Shown here: in pieces, positions 34,325-43,500 of the stretch
Numbering within the stretch: position 1 is the stretch's first letter
How the letters are laid out: every line of letters starts with the position of its first letter
From: Aliarcobacter cryaerophilus ATCC 43158
GTDB taxonomy: Bacteria > Campylobacterota > Campylobacteria > Campylobacterales > Arcobacteraceae
Length of the DNA: 64,000 nucleotides
Direction of reading: 5' to 3'
NCBI RefSeq assembly: GCF_003660105.1
Contig: NZ_CP032823.1
Location: forward strand, 682,001 to 746,000
Notes under the pieces: generated by a model
What the model saw: the letters and a program-made list of their open reading frames with translations, nothing else
Database searches by the model: none
What the model was told of the DNA's origin: nothing
Program-made: the position numbers and the translations under genes

Positions 34325-36409
34325 ATGAATAAAATAAAACTACAAAATCTTGATTGTGCAAATTGTGCTTTAAAAATAGAGAAAACTTTAAATAATATGC
34401 CAGAACTATCAAATGTACGACTTAATTTTTCAACTTCAACTTTAACATTTGAACAAAATACAAACAAAGATTTAACTTTTATAATAGAAAAAGAGATTCA
34501 AAAAATAGAAAAAGAAGTTTTTATAGTAAAGCAAGAGAATAAAAAGAAAAAAACATTTTGGCAAAATTTGGACAAAAAGCTTTTAATTATTACTTTAATA
34601 TCACTCTTTTTAACTTATATCTCTTATAACTATATAGAAAATATACAATTACAAATAGCAGTTTTTGTTATAGCATATATGATTGTTGCTTGGGATGTTT
34701 TATATAAGGCATTTAAAAATATTATTGTTGGTAAAGTTTTTGATGAGTATTTTTTAATGTCAATTGCAACAATTGGAGCTATTGCTCTTTTTGATTTTGT
34801 TGAGGCAATTGCTGTTATGATTTTTTATCAAGTTGGTGAGATGTTTCAAAGAGTTGCTGTAAGTAATTCAAGAGATAGTATAAATGCACTTATAGATATA
34901 AAACCAGAATTTGCATTTGTAAAAGAGGGTGAAACTATAGTTCAAAAAATTCCCCAAGAGTTAAAACTAGATGATACTATTTTAGTAAAAGTAGGTGAGA
35001 AAGTTCCAGTTGATGCTATTTTGCTTGAAAACTCTTGCTCTTTTGATACAAGTGCAATAACAGGTGAGTTTAAACCAAAAACTCTAAAAGAGAAAGAAGA
35101 GGTTTTAAGTGGATATATAAATGTTTCAAATGCTGTTTATTTAAAAGTTAATTCACTTTACAAAGACTCAACAATTGCAAAGATAATTGAGTTAATTGAA
35201 AATGCAAGTTTAAAAAAAGCAAATGCTGAAAAGTTTATTACAAAATTTGCTTCAGTTTATACTCCCATAGTTGTTATTCTAGCTTTATTTTTAGCATTTT
35301 TACCACCACTTTTTATCCAAAATACTTCTTATGCTGACTGGATTGAAAGAGCTTTAGTCTTTTTGGTAATCTCTTGTCCTTGTGCTTTACTTGTGTCTGT
35401 TCCTCTATCATATTTTAGTGCTATTGGAGCTGTTTCAAAAAAAGGTGTATTAGTAAAAGGTGCAAACTATATAGAAAAACTAACTGAAATTGAAAATTTC
35501 GTTTTTGATAAAACAGGAACTTTGACAAAAGGGGTTTTTGAAGTTACAAAAATAAAAGCTTTTAATATGAGTAAAGATGAGCTTCTAAGAGTTGTTGCAA
35601 TAGTTGAGAGCTTTTCAAATCATCCAATAGCAAAATCAGTTGTAAAAGAGTGTAAAGAGGAGTTAAATCTAAAAGAGCTTAGTTTTAGCCAAGAGTTTAG
35701 TGGTTTAGGTATAAAAGCTATTGTAAATGAAAAAGAGATTTTAGTAGGAAACAAAAAACTTCTTGAAAAATATGGTGTAGAAATTTCACAAAATCTAAAC
35801 GATAGTTTAAATGTTGTTTATGTAGCAATAGACTCAAAATTTGCTGGATATATTGTTGTAAGTGATGTTATAAAATCTGAAGCAAAAGAGTTTTTAAAAG
35901 AGTTAAAAAAACTAAATATTTTAAAAACTTATATGCTAACAGGTGATAAAAAAGAACAAGCCTTAGAAGTTGCAAAAAATATAGGAATAGATGAAGTAAG
36001 ATATGAACTTTTACCCCAAGATAAACTAAAAATTTATGAAAATATAAAAAATGAAACAAGAAAAACAACAGCTTTTGTAGGAGATGGAATAAATGATTCC
36101 CCAACACTTGCAAATTCTGATATAGGCTTTGCAATGGGTGTAATAGGAAGTGATTTGGCTATAAAATCTGCTGATGTTATAGTTTTAAATGATAATTTGA
36201 ATTCAATAATTGATGCAATAAAAATAGCTAAAAAAACAAAAGTGATTGTATACCAAAATATTATATTTATTATGCTTGTAAAAATTGGTTTTTTATTTTT
36301 AGGTGCAGGTGCAGTTATTGGCATGCAAGAGGCAATTTTTGCAGATATGGGAGTAGCTTTAATAGCTATATTTAACTCTATGAGAATTTTAAAAGATATT
36401 AAAAAATAG
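34325..36409 (+). CDS. Heavy-metal P1B-type ATPase, probably Zn/Cd/Pb exporting
   Basis: The 694-residue membrane ATPase has a short N-terminal metal-binding domain with LDCANC (Cys11, Cys14) and eight expected membrane segments. The transport motif SCPCALL (Cys351-Pro-Cys353), phosphorylation site DKTGTLT (Asp395), the HP motif (SNHPIAK) and GDGINDSP (Asp587) follow. The last membrane segment reads ADMGVALIAIFNSMRIL, where the Asp is the hallmark of ZntA/CadA-type Zn2+/Cd2+/Pb2+ pumps rather than copper pumps. No metal regulator is adjacent. Nine bases separate it from the next gene, so they may share a transcript. Confidence 0.92.
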   Translation: MNKIKLQNLDCANCALKIEKTLNNMPELSNVRLNFSTSTLTFEQNTNKDLTFIIEKEIQKIEKEVFIVKQENKKKKTFWQNLDKKLLIITLISLFLTYISYNYIENIQLQIAVFVIAYMIVAWDVLYKAFKNIIVGKVFDEYFLMSIATIGAIALFDFVEAIAVMIFYQVGEMFQRVAVSNSRDSINALIDIKPEFAFVKEGETIVQKIPQELKLDDTILVKVGEKVPVDAILLENSCSFDTSAITGEFKPKTLKEKEEVLSGYINVSNAVYLKVNSLYKDSTIAKIIELIENASLKKANAEKFITKFASVYTPIVVILALFLAFLPPLFIQNTSYADWIERALVFLVISCPCALLVSVPLSYFSAIGAVSKKGVLVKGANYIEKLTEIENFVFDKTGTLTKGVFEVTKIKAFNMSKDELLRVVAIVESFSNHPIAKSVVKECKEELNLKELSFSQEFSGLGIKAIVNEKEILVGNKKLLEKYGVEISQNLNDSLNVVYVAIDSKFAGYIVVSDVIKSEAKEFLKELKKLNILKTYMLTGDKKEQALEVAKNIGIDEVRYELLPQDKLKIYENIKNETRKTTAFVGDGINDSPTLANSDIGFAMGVIGSDLAIKSADVIVLNDNLNSIIDAIKIAKKTKVIVYQNIIFIMLVKIGFLFLGAGAVIGMQEAIFADMGVALIAIFNSMRILKDIKK

Positions 36410-36418
36410 GAAAATATT

Positions 36419-37267
36419 TTGAATTATGAGATAAAAAATAGTTTTGTAAAAGCAAAAATCAAATCTTTTGGAGCTGAATTAAATAGTTTACAAAAAATAG
36501 AAAATGATTTTGAATATATTTGGCAAGCAGATTCAAAATACTGGGCAAGACATTCACCTGTACTTTTCCCAATAGTTGGAAGATTAAAAGATGATAACTA
36601 TTTTTATAAAGGTAAAAAATACAATTTATCTCAACACGGTTTTGCAAGAGATAAAGAGTTTGAACTTATAAAAAAAGATGAAGATTTTATTGAATTTAGC
36701 CTAAAAAATGATGAAAAAACTTTTGAAATTTATCCATTTTTGTTTGAGTTAAATATCTCTTATAAATTAGAGAAAACAAAACTAATAATTTCATATAAGG
36801 TTAAAAACAGAAGTGAAGATAGACTATATTTTTCAATTGGAGCTCATCCAGCTTTTAATATTTCAAGTGGTGATTTTTTAGATTTTGAAGATATTAGAAC
36901 TTCTAAAAGGTATTTTTTAAATGATAAAGGTTTGATTTATAAAAATCAAGAGATGAATTTTATAGAAAATAAGCTCATTTTAGATAAAGAAATATTTAAA
37001 AATGATGCTTTAATTTTTAATGATGAAAATATAAATTCTATTATTCTAAGAGATAAAAACAATAACAAAATTTTAAAAGTAGAATTCAAAAATTTTCCAT
37101 ATTTAGGAGTTTGGTCAAAACCAAATCTTCCACCATTTGTTTGTATTGAACCTTGGTTTGGAGTTGCAAATGAGGAAAATTCAAATCAAAATCTAGAAGA
37201 TAAAAGAGGAATTCAAGTTTTGCTAAAAGATGAGCTTTTTTCTTGTTTTTATAGTGTTGAAATATGA
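36419..37267 (+). CDS. Aldose 1-epimerase family protein (LacX-like)
   Basis: The 282-residue beta-sandwich protein has the galactose-mutarotase fold: FPIVGRLKDDNYFYKGKKYNLSQHGFARDKEFEL near residues 50-80 and GAHPAFNI near 140, with EPWFGVAN near 240 carrying the second acidic position. It is the LacX-like branch, whose substrate is a free or phosphorylated hexose that cannot be named here. Translation starts at TTG behind AGGAAAA. It follows the metal ATPase by 9 bases. Confidence 0.85.
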   Translation: MNYEIKNSFVKAKIKSFGAELNSLQKIENDFEYIWQADSKYWARHSPVLFPIVGRLKDDNYFYKGKKYNLSQHGFARDKEFELIKKDEDFIEFSLKNDEKTFEIYPFLFELNISYKLEKTKLIISYKVKNRSEDRLYFSIGAHPAFNISSGDFLDFEDIRTSKRYFLNDKGLIYKNQEMNFIENKLILDKEIFKNDALIFNDENINSIILRDKNNNKILKVEFKNFPYLGVWSKPNLPPFVCIEPWFGVANEENSNQNLEDKRGIQVLLKDELFSCFYSVEI

Positions 37268-37353
37268 ATTAAAATACTATTGCATTCTGTAATATTTATT
37301 TATATTTTTAAGTTTATCTTCTAATATAATCTAAAATATATTAAAGAGTCAAA

Positions 37354-37389
37354 ATGAAATCAAGTGAAGTTATAAAAATATTTGAATAA
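37354..37389 (+). pseudogene. Eleven-codon scrap resembling a HicA toxin start
   Basis: An ATG preceded by AAAGAG opens an 11-codon frame, MKSSEVIKIFE, then stops. The start resembles HicA mRNA-interferase toxins (MKSSE.IK.LE). Nothing of the rest of HicA or of a HicB antitoxin is visible. At this length chance cannot be excluded. Confidence 0.3.
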
Positions 37390-37454
37390 TTTAAAACAAA
37401 GATTAAAAGAAGAAGGAAAGTGATTGATAAGTTAGTCTTTAAATTAAGAAAACA

Positions 37455-37481
37455 TAGTTGCCCGAAAAAATCGGACAACTA
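37455..37481. terminator. Terminator downstream of lpd
   Basis: An 11-base stem with one C-A mismatch (37455-37465 with 37471-37481) closes around an A-rich loop 10 bases beyond the lpd stop. In the leftward direction it is followed by T-rich sequence, which fits termination of the pyruvate dehydrogenase operon. Confidence 0.65.
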
Positions 37482-37490
37482 AAAATAAAA

Positions 37491-38921
37491 TCACTTTCTC
37501 TTTACAGCTTTTGCGTTTGGTAAATCTGTTATAGATCCTTCATAAATCTCAGCAGCCATACCAATAGATTCATGTAGTGTTGGGTGAGCATGAATTGTAA
37601 GTGCCAAATCTTGCGCATCACAATCCATCTCAAGAGCAAGAGAGATTTCACCTAAAAGCTCTCCTGCATTTTCTCCAACAATCGCTCCACCAATTAATTG
37701 GTTTGTATCTTTATTGAAAATTAGTTTTGTAAGACCAGTATTTGAAACATCACTAGCTAGTGCTCTTCCACTTGCACTCCAAGGAAATGAGCTAACTTCA
37801 TAGTTAATACCAGCTTTTTTAGCCTCGATTTCAGTCATACCAGCCCATGCAATCTCAGGGAATGTATATGCGATAGATGGTATTTGTTTTGGTTCAAAAT
37901 ATACTTTATGACCAGCAATAACTTCAGCAGCTACATGCCCTTCATGTACGGCTTTGTGAGCAAGCATAGGTTGACCAATAATATCTCCAATAGCAAATAT
38001 ATGAGAAACTTTTGTTCGTAGTTGATTATCAACTTTGATAAGCCCTTGTTCATCTACTTCTACATTTGTATTTTCAAGTCCTAGTTTATTTCCATTTGCA
38101 CTTCTTCCAAGAGCTACTAAAACAGCATCATATAAAATTCCCTCTTTAGGTGCATTTTCACCTTTGAACTCTACATAAATTCCATCTTGTTTTGGAATTA
38201 TACTTTGAGTTTGAGTTTTGCTGATAATATTAAATCTATCTTTATTTGATTTTGTATAAAGTTTTATCAAATCAGCATCAGTTCCAGTCATTAGTTGTTC
38301 ACCTCTAATTGCAACATCAACTTCGCTTCCTAAAGTTGAATAAACTGTACCCATCTCAAGACCAATAATTCCACCACCAAGAATTAGAAGTTTTTTAGGA
38401 ACTTCTTTTACTTCTAAAGCATCTGTTGAATCCCAAATTCTAGGGTCTTCATGAGGAATAAATGACATTTTAGAGCTTTGGCTTCCAGCTGCAATTATGC
38501 AGTAATCAAAACTTACTTTTGATTTTTCACCATTTGTAAGAGTTACTTCAACACTATGCTCATCTAAAAACTTAGCATAACCTTGAATATGATTTACTTT
38601 TCTCATTTTTGCCATTGCATCTAAACCACCAGTTAGTTTTTTTACAACGCCACTTTTATATTGTGCAACTTTTTGTATATCTATTTTTGGTTCTTCGTAA
38701 AATATACCAGCATTTTTTATATGTTTTGCCTCTTCAATAACTTTTGCAACATGAAGTAAAGCTTTTGAAGGAATACACCCTACATTTAAACAAACTCCAC
38801 CTAAAGTTGAGTATCTCTCAACAATAGTTGTTTCAAATCCTAAATCAGCACATCTAAAAGCAGCAGAATAACCACCAGGTCCTGCTCCTATTACTAAAAC
38901 TTGAGTTTTTATTTCATTCAT
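37491..38921 (-). CDS. lpdA: Dihydrolipoyl dehydrogenase (E3)
   Basis: This flavoprotein reoxidises the dihydrolipoyl arms of the pyruvate dehydrogenase complex with NAD+. The 476-residue protein has the FAD site GAGPGGYSAAFRCADLG, the redox disulfide GGVCLNVGC (Cys44, Cys49), the NAD site GGGIIGLEMGTVY, the AIGDI block and the C-terminal HAHPTLHE catalytic His-Glu pair. There is no N-terminal lipoyl domain. It is third in the leftward aceE-aceF-lpd operon, separated from aceF by a 126-base spacer with hairpins. Confidence 0.97.
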   Translation of the reverse strand: MNEIKTQVLVIGAGPGGYSAAFRCADLGFETTIVERYSTLGGVCLNVGCIPSKALLHVAKVIEEAKHIKNAGIFYEEPKIDIQKVAQYKSGVVKKLTGGLDAMAKMRKVNHIQGYAKFLDEHSVEVTLTNGEKSKVSFDYCIIAAGSQSSKMSFIPHEDPRIWDSTDALEVKEVPKKLLILGGGIIGLEMGTVYSTLGSEVDVAIRGEQLMTGTDADLIKLYTKSNKDRFNIISKTQTQSIIPKQDGIYVEFKGENAPKEGILYDAVLVALGRSANGNKLGLENTNVEVDEQGLIKVDNQLRTKVSHIFAIGDIIGQPMLAHKAVHEGHVAAEVIAGHKVYFEPKQIPSIAYTFPEIAWAGMTEIEAKKAGINYEVSSFPWSASGRALASDVSNTGLTKLIFNKDTNQLIGGAIVGENAGELLGEISLALEMDCDAQDLALTIHAHPTLHESIGMAAEIYEGSITDLPNAKAVKRK

Positions 38922-38933
38922 ACTTATCCTTTT

Positions 38934-39043
38934 AAATGGTTCCCATTTAAAAGGGAACCGTTTTATTTAATGACTACTTTTTAACACAATTTATAAAAAA
39001 TTGCTAAAAGTAGCAAAATTCTAAAGGGCGTAACGAGTTACGC
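38934..39043 (-). promoter_or_regulatory. Three stem-loops in the aceF-lpd spacer
   Basis: The spacer holds an 11-base-pair stem with one G-U pair (38934-38944 with 38953-38963), a 6-base-pair stem (39001-39006 with 39011-39016) and a 7-base inverted repeat just after the aceF stop (39028-39034 with 39037-39043). They may be partial terminators, processing sites or RNA-stability elements that set lpd expression apart from aceEF. A new lpd promoter between them is also possible. Confidence 0.5.
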
Positions 39044-39047
39044 TTAA

Positions 39048-40712
39048 TTATAGACTTAACAATCTAATATCACTTAAAAGTTGTGATAAAGTTGTTGTAA
39101 ATCTAGCACCATCTGCACCATCTATTACTTTATGGTCATAAGATAGACTAATTGGTAGCATAAGTCTAGGTTTAAATTTCTTACCATTAAACACTGGTTT
39201 AATAGAAGATTTTGAAACCCCTAAAATGGCAACTTCAGGAGAGTTTATAATTGGTGTAAAGTATGTTCCACCAATTCCCCCAAGGCTTGAAATAGTAAAG
39301 CATCCACCACTCATATCATTTGAAGTTAATTTTCCTTCTCTTGCTTTTTGTGATAGTTGTGCTAATTCAATTGCAATCTCTTTGAAACCTTTTTTATCTA
39401 CATCTTTAATAACAGGTACTAAAAGTCCATTTGGTGTATCAACTGCAACTCCAATATTAAAGTACTCTTTCATAATTAGCTCTTGTCCATCGCTACTTAA
39501 GCTTGAGTTGAATTTTGGATGAATTTTTAGAGCTTTTTCAACTGCTTTTATTATAAATACAATAGGTGAAAGTTTGAAATCTTTTGCTTTTTCATTTTGT
39601 TGTTTTCTAAACTCTTCAAGCTCTGTAATATCAGCTTCATCAAATTGTGTAACATGAGGTGCTGATAGATAGTTTTTATGTAAAAATGGTCCTGATACTT
39701 TTTGAACACGACTAAGCTCAACTCTATTTACTTTTCCAAATAAAGAAAAATCTATCTCTTTTGACTCAGGAAGACTAAACCCAAATCCAATGCTTGAAGC
39801 AGATGCAGGTTTATTAAGTTGCTCTTTTACATAAGCTTTTATATCTTCTGCTAAAATTCTTCCTTTTTTTGCACTACCTTTTACAAAACCTAAATCAACT
39901 CCAAACTCTCTTGCAATTTTTCTTACACTTGGACTTGCATATACTTTTGTAGCTTTTTTAGATAATACTTTACTCTCTTCTTCAATATCTGCACTTCTTG
40001 CAGCTACTTCTTGAAGAGTTGGTTTAGAACTAATATCTTTTTCTACAGTTGTAGGAGTAGAGCTTGCAGCAAAAGTTGGAGTTGGAACTTTGTTTTCTAT
40101 AACAACAGTTTTAATAACTTTTGCTATTAAATCTCCACTATTAATTTTTTGACCTTTTTGAACACAAATCTCAATCACTTCTCCACCAAAAGGTGCAGGA
40201 ACATCCATAGAAGCTTTTTCAGTTTCAAGAGTTATGATACTGTAATCTTTTACAATAATATCTCCAACATGAATCATAACATCAATTAAATCAACATCTT
40301 TTTCAGCACCTAAATCAGGAACTCTTACCTCTTCAACAACAGATTGAATAGATTGCTCTTTTACAAATTGAGGAGGAGTTGAAATAGCTACAACTTCTTC
40401 TTTTTGCTCTTCAAGTTTTGAAGCACTAGAAGCAACTTCATCAGCTTGATTGCTATTTTCTTCACCTTCATTCGTTGCTTCAACTTTAGCAATTAAGTCT
40501 CCACTATTTACCTTATCTCCAACTTTTACTAAAATTTCAACGATTTTACCCTTGTATGGAGTTGGAACATCCATAGATGCTTTTTCAGTTTCAAGAGTGA
40601 TTAAACCATCTTCAATCTCAACAATATCACCAACTTTTATCATAACATCAATTAAATCAACATCTTTGTCAGCACCTAAGTCTGGAATAAAAACATCATA
40701 TATTTTTGCCAT
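39048..40712 (-). CDS. aceF: Dihydrolipoamide acetyltransferase (E2) with two lipoyl domains
   Basis: This is the E2 core of pyruvate dehydrogenase. The 554-residue protein has two lipoyl domains, each with ETEKASMDVP (lipoyl Lys44 and Lys166), an Ala/Ser/Pro-rich linker and a peripheral subunit-binding domain (about 255-295: YASPSVRKIAREFGVDLGFVKGSAKKGRILAEDI, quoted only in parts here for position). The C-terminal catalytic domain has His527 in SYDHKVIDGADGARF. It lies 10 bases after aceE. Its lipoyl lysines are the likely targets of the LipM-like/LipA pair across the divergent promoter. Confidence 0.96.
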   Translation of the reverse strand: MAKIYDVFIPDLGADKDVDLIDVMIKVGDIVEIEDGLITLETEKASMDVPTPYKGKIVEILVKVGDKVNSGDLIAKVEATNEGEENSNQADEVASSASKLEEQKEEVVAISTPPQFVKEQSIQSVVEEVRVPDLGAEKDVDLIDVMIHVGDIIVKDYSIITLETEKASMDVPAPFGGEVIEICVQKGQKINSGDLIAKVIKTVVIENKVPTPTFAASSTPTTVEKDISSKPTLQEVAARSADIEEESKVLSKKATKVYASPSVRKIAREFGVDLGFVKGSAKKGRILAEDIKAYVKEQLNKPASASSIGFGFSLPESKEIDFSLFGKVNRVELSRVQKVSGPFLHKNYLSAPHVTQFDEADITELEEFRKQQNEKAKDFKLSPIVFIIKAVEKALKIHPKFNSSLSSDGQELIMKEYFNIGVAVDTPNGLLVPVIKDVDKKGFKEIAIELAQLSQKAREGKLTSNDMSGGCFTISSLGGIGGTYFTPIINSPEVAILGVSKSSIKPVFNGKKFKPRLMLPISLSYDHKVIDGADGARFTTTLSQLLSDIRLLSL

Positions 40713-40722
40713 TTTTTACTCC

Positions 40723-43395
40723 TTACGAATTTCTAGGATTGATTTTATTTGTATCAATCGCATATCTATTTTTAGCTTCAAGAGCCACTTTTTTATCTAT
40801 TTTCCCATTTATTGCTAATTGTGCTAATGTTGTATAAATGATAAAGTTTGTATCAACTTCAAAGAATTTTCTTAAATTTGCTCTACTATCACTTCTTCCA
40901 AAACCATCTGTTCCTAAAGCTTTGAAATTTCCTTTGATATAAGGTCTTAACTGTTCAGAATAAGCTTTCATATAGTCAGTTGCGCTTATAATAATACTAT
41001 CTTCATCACTTCCTAAAACTTTTTCTATATATGGAATTTTAGCACTTGCATCAAGATTTAATAAATTCTCTCTTTCTAAATCTTGAGCTTCTCTTGTTAA
41101 TTCATTGTAAGAAGTAACTGAGAAAATATCAACTTTTATATCATACTCTGTTGATAAAATAAGAGCTGCTTTCATAGCTTCTTGGAATATAGAACCTGAA
41201 CCTAGAAGTTTAACTTTGTAGTCATTTTTTGCCTCAAAAGTTTTTACTTTATAAATTCCTTTTATAATTCCTTCTTGTGAATTTTCTGGCATTGCAGGTT
41301 GTGCATAATTCTCATTTAATGTTGTAATATAGTAGAAAATATCTTCTTGATTTTCTCCATACATTCTTTGTATTCCATTTTGAACTATAACAGCAACTTC
41401 ATATCCATAAGTTGGATCATAAGTAACACAATTTGGAATAGTATTTGCTAAAATATGAGAGTGTCCATCTTCATGCTGTAACCCTTCTCCATTTAGTGTT
41501 GTTCTTCCACTAGTTCCACCTACAAGGAATCCTCTTGCTTTTTGATCACCAGCTGCCCAACATAAATCTCCAGTTCTTTGAAATCCAAACATTGAGTAGA
41601 ATATATAAAATGGAATCATTGGATAATCATTTACAGAATAAGATGTTGCAGCTGCAATCCATGAGCTCATAGCTCCAAGCTCATTTATTCCTTCTTGTAA
41701 AACTTGACCTTTTATATCTTCTTTATAAAATGCAACTTGGTCTTTATCTTGTGGAATATACTTTTGTCCAGCACTTGAATAAATTCCAAATTGTCTAAAC
41801 ATACCTTCCATTCCAAATGTTCTAGCTTCATCGGGAACTATTGGAACAATATTTTTTCCTATTTGTTTATCTTTTAGTAAAGCATTTAAAACTCTTACAA
41901 ATGCCATAGTTGTAGATATTTCTCTATCTCCACTACCTGCAATTATACTTTCAAATTCACTTAAAGCTGGGATTTCAAGTTTATTTGAAAATTTCTCTCT
42001 TCTTTGTGGTACAAACCCACCAAGAGCTGCTCTTTTTTCTTTTAAATATTGAACTTCTGCAGAGTTTTCATCTGGTTTGTAGTATGAGTAAGATTCAACA
42101 TCTTCATCACTAATTGGTAAATCAAATCTATCTCTAAATGCTTTTAACTGATTTACATCTACTTTTTTAACACCGTGAGCAATATTCATACCCTCAGCTG
42201 CACTTCCCATACCGTAACCTTTTACAGTTTTTGCTAAAATTACAGAAGGTCTTCCTTTTGTCTCATTTGCTCTTTTATAAGCTGCATAAACCTTAACAGG
42301 GTCATGTCCACCACGATTAAGTTTCCAAATATCATTATCACTTAGGTTTTCAACAAGTTTTGCAGTTTCTGGGAATTTATTAAAGAAATTTTCTCTTGTA
42401 TAAGCTCCACCTTTTTGTTTAAAGTTTTGATACTCTCCATCAACTGTTTGCTCCATTAGTTCAAGAAGTTTTCCAGATGTGTCTTTTTCAAGTAGATTAT
42501 CCCATAATCCTCCCCAAATTACTTTGATTACTTCCCAACCAGCTCCTCTAAATTCACCTTCAAGTTCTTGGATAATTTTTCCATTTCCTCTTACTGGACC
42601 ATCTAGTCTTTGTAAGTTACAGTTTATTACAAAAATTAAATTATCCAACTCTTCTCTAGCAGCCATACCAATAGCACCTAAAGACTCAGGTTCATCACAC
42701 TCTCCATCTCCCATAAAGCAGTAAACTTTTTGAGCACTACAATCTTTAATTCCTCTATTTGTAAGGTATTTTAAAAATCTCGCTTGATAAATTGCTTGCA
42801 AAGGTCCTAATCCCATAGAAACTGTTGGGAATTGCCAATATGTAGGCATCAGTTTTGGGTGTGGATATGAAGATAATCCATCTGCAAAAGCTTCCTGTCT
42901 GAAGTTATCCATCTGCTCTTGAGTAAATCTTCCTTCTAGAAAACTTCTAGCATAAATACCAGGACTTATATGTCCTTGGAAAAATATCAAATCTCCACCA
43001 TTTTTTTCATTTGGTGCTTTGAAAAAATGATTAAAAGCTACATCATAAAGTGTTGCAGATGATTGAAAAGATGCAATATGACCACCAAGTTCAAGTTGCT
43101 TATTTGAAGCTCTTTGAACCATAATTTGTGCATTCCATCTAATAATAGATCTTATTTTTCTTTCCAAATCCATATTTGCTGGAATTTTAGGTTCTTCCTC
43201 TTTTGGAATAGAGTTTATATAAGCAGTTGTTGCACTAAAAGGTAAGTGTGCACCACTTCTTCTTGATTTATCTATTAATTTTTCTAGTAAAAAGTGAGCT
43301 CTTTGTACTCCCTCTTCGTCTATAACAGCCTCTAAAGCTTCCATCCACTCTTTAGTTTCTAGCGGATTAACATCTTCTAATTGTATTTTTGGCAT
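40723..43395 (-). CDS. aceE: Pyruvate dehydrogenase E1 component (homodimeric type)
   Basis: This thiamine-diphosphate enzyme decarboxylates pyruvate and acetylates the E2 lipoyl arms. The 890-residue length and sequence match the E. coli AceE type rather than the two-subunit E1. The ThDP motif begins GDGECDEPE (about residue 230) and ends in a downstream NCNLQRLDGPVRGN block; the GQKYIPQDKDQ and QEGINELGAM blocks are in the second half. It is the first gene of the operon, divergent from the lipoate genes across 105 bases. Confidence 0.97.
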   Translation of the reverse strand: MPKIQLEDVNPLETKEWMEALEAVIDEEGVQRAHFLLEKLIDKSRRSGAHLPFSATTAYINSIPKEEEPKIPANMDLERKIRSIIRWNAQIMVQRASNKQLELGGHIASFQSSATLYDVAFNHFFKAPNEKNGGDLIFFQGHISPGIYARSFLEGRFTQEQMDNFRQEAFADGLSSYPHPKLMPTYWQFPTVSMGLGPLQAIYQARFLKYLTNRGIKDCSAQKVYCFMGDGECDEPESLGAIGMAAREELDNLIFVINCNLQRLDGPVRGNGKIIQELEGEFRGAGWEVIKVIWGGLWDNLLEKDTSGKLLELMEQTVDGEYQNFKQKGGAYTRENFFNKFPETAKLVENLSDNDIWKLNRGGHDPVKVYAAYKRANETKGRPSVILAKTVKGYGMGSAAEGMNIAHGVKKVDVNQLKAFRDRFDLPISDEDVESYSYYKPDENSAEVQYLKEKRAALGGFVPQRREKFSNKLEIPALSEFESIIAGSGDREISTTMAFVRVLNALLKDKQIGKNIVPIVPDEARTFGMEGMFRQFGIYSSAGQKYIPQDKDQVAFYKEDIKGQVLQEGINELGAMSSWIAAATSYSVNDYPMIPFYIFYSMFGFQRTGDLCWAAGDQKARGFLVGGTSGRTTLNGEGLQHEDGHSHILANTIPNCVTYDPTYGYEVAVIVQNGIQRMYGENQEDIFYYITTLNENYAQPAMPENSQEGIIKGIYKVKTFEAKNDYKVKLLGSGSIFQEAMKAALILSTEYDIKVDIFSVTSYNELTREAQDLERENLLNLDASAKIPYIEKVLGSDEDSIIISATDYMKAYSEQLRPYIKGNFKALGTDGFGRSDSRANLRKFFEVDTNFIIYTTLAQLAINGKIDKKVALEAKNRYAIDTNKINPRNS

Positions 43396-43460
43396 AAATA
43401 TCCTTTATAAAAGTTTTCTTAATTTTTAAAACTAATTTGTAATTTTAATTTAAAATAAAT

Positions 43461-43466
43461 TATAAT
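43461..43466 (+). promoter_or_regulatory. Candidate -10 box for the LipM-like/lipA operon
   Basis: TATAAT lies 35 bases before the start codon of the lipoate-attachment gene, within the 105-base region shared with the divergent aceE promoter. Confidence 0.45.
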
Positions 43467-43500
43467 TCGCTTATATCAAATATTTTAAGGATTAAAATAG

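Noticed and set aside
40450-40818. Open frame of 122 codons on the plus strand across the aceF/aceE junction
   Set aside because: It is antisense to two conserved genes and low in complexity, with no supporting start signal.
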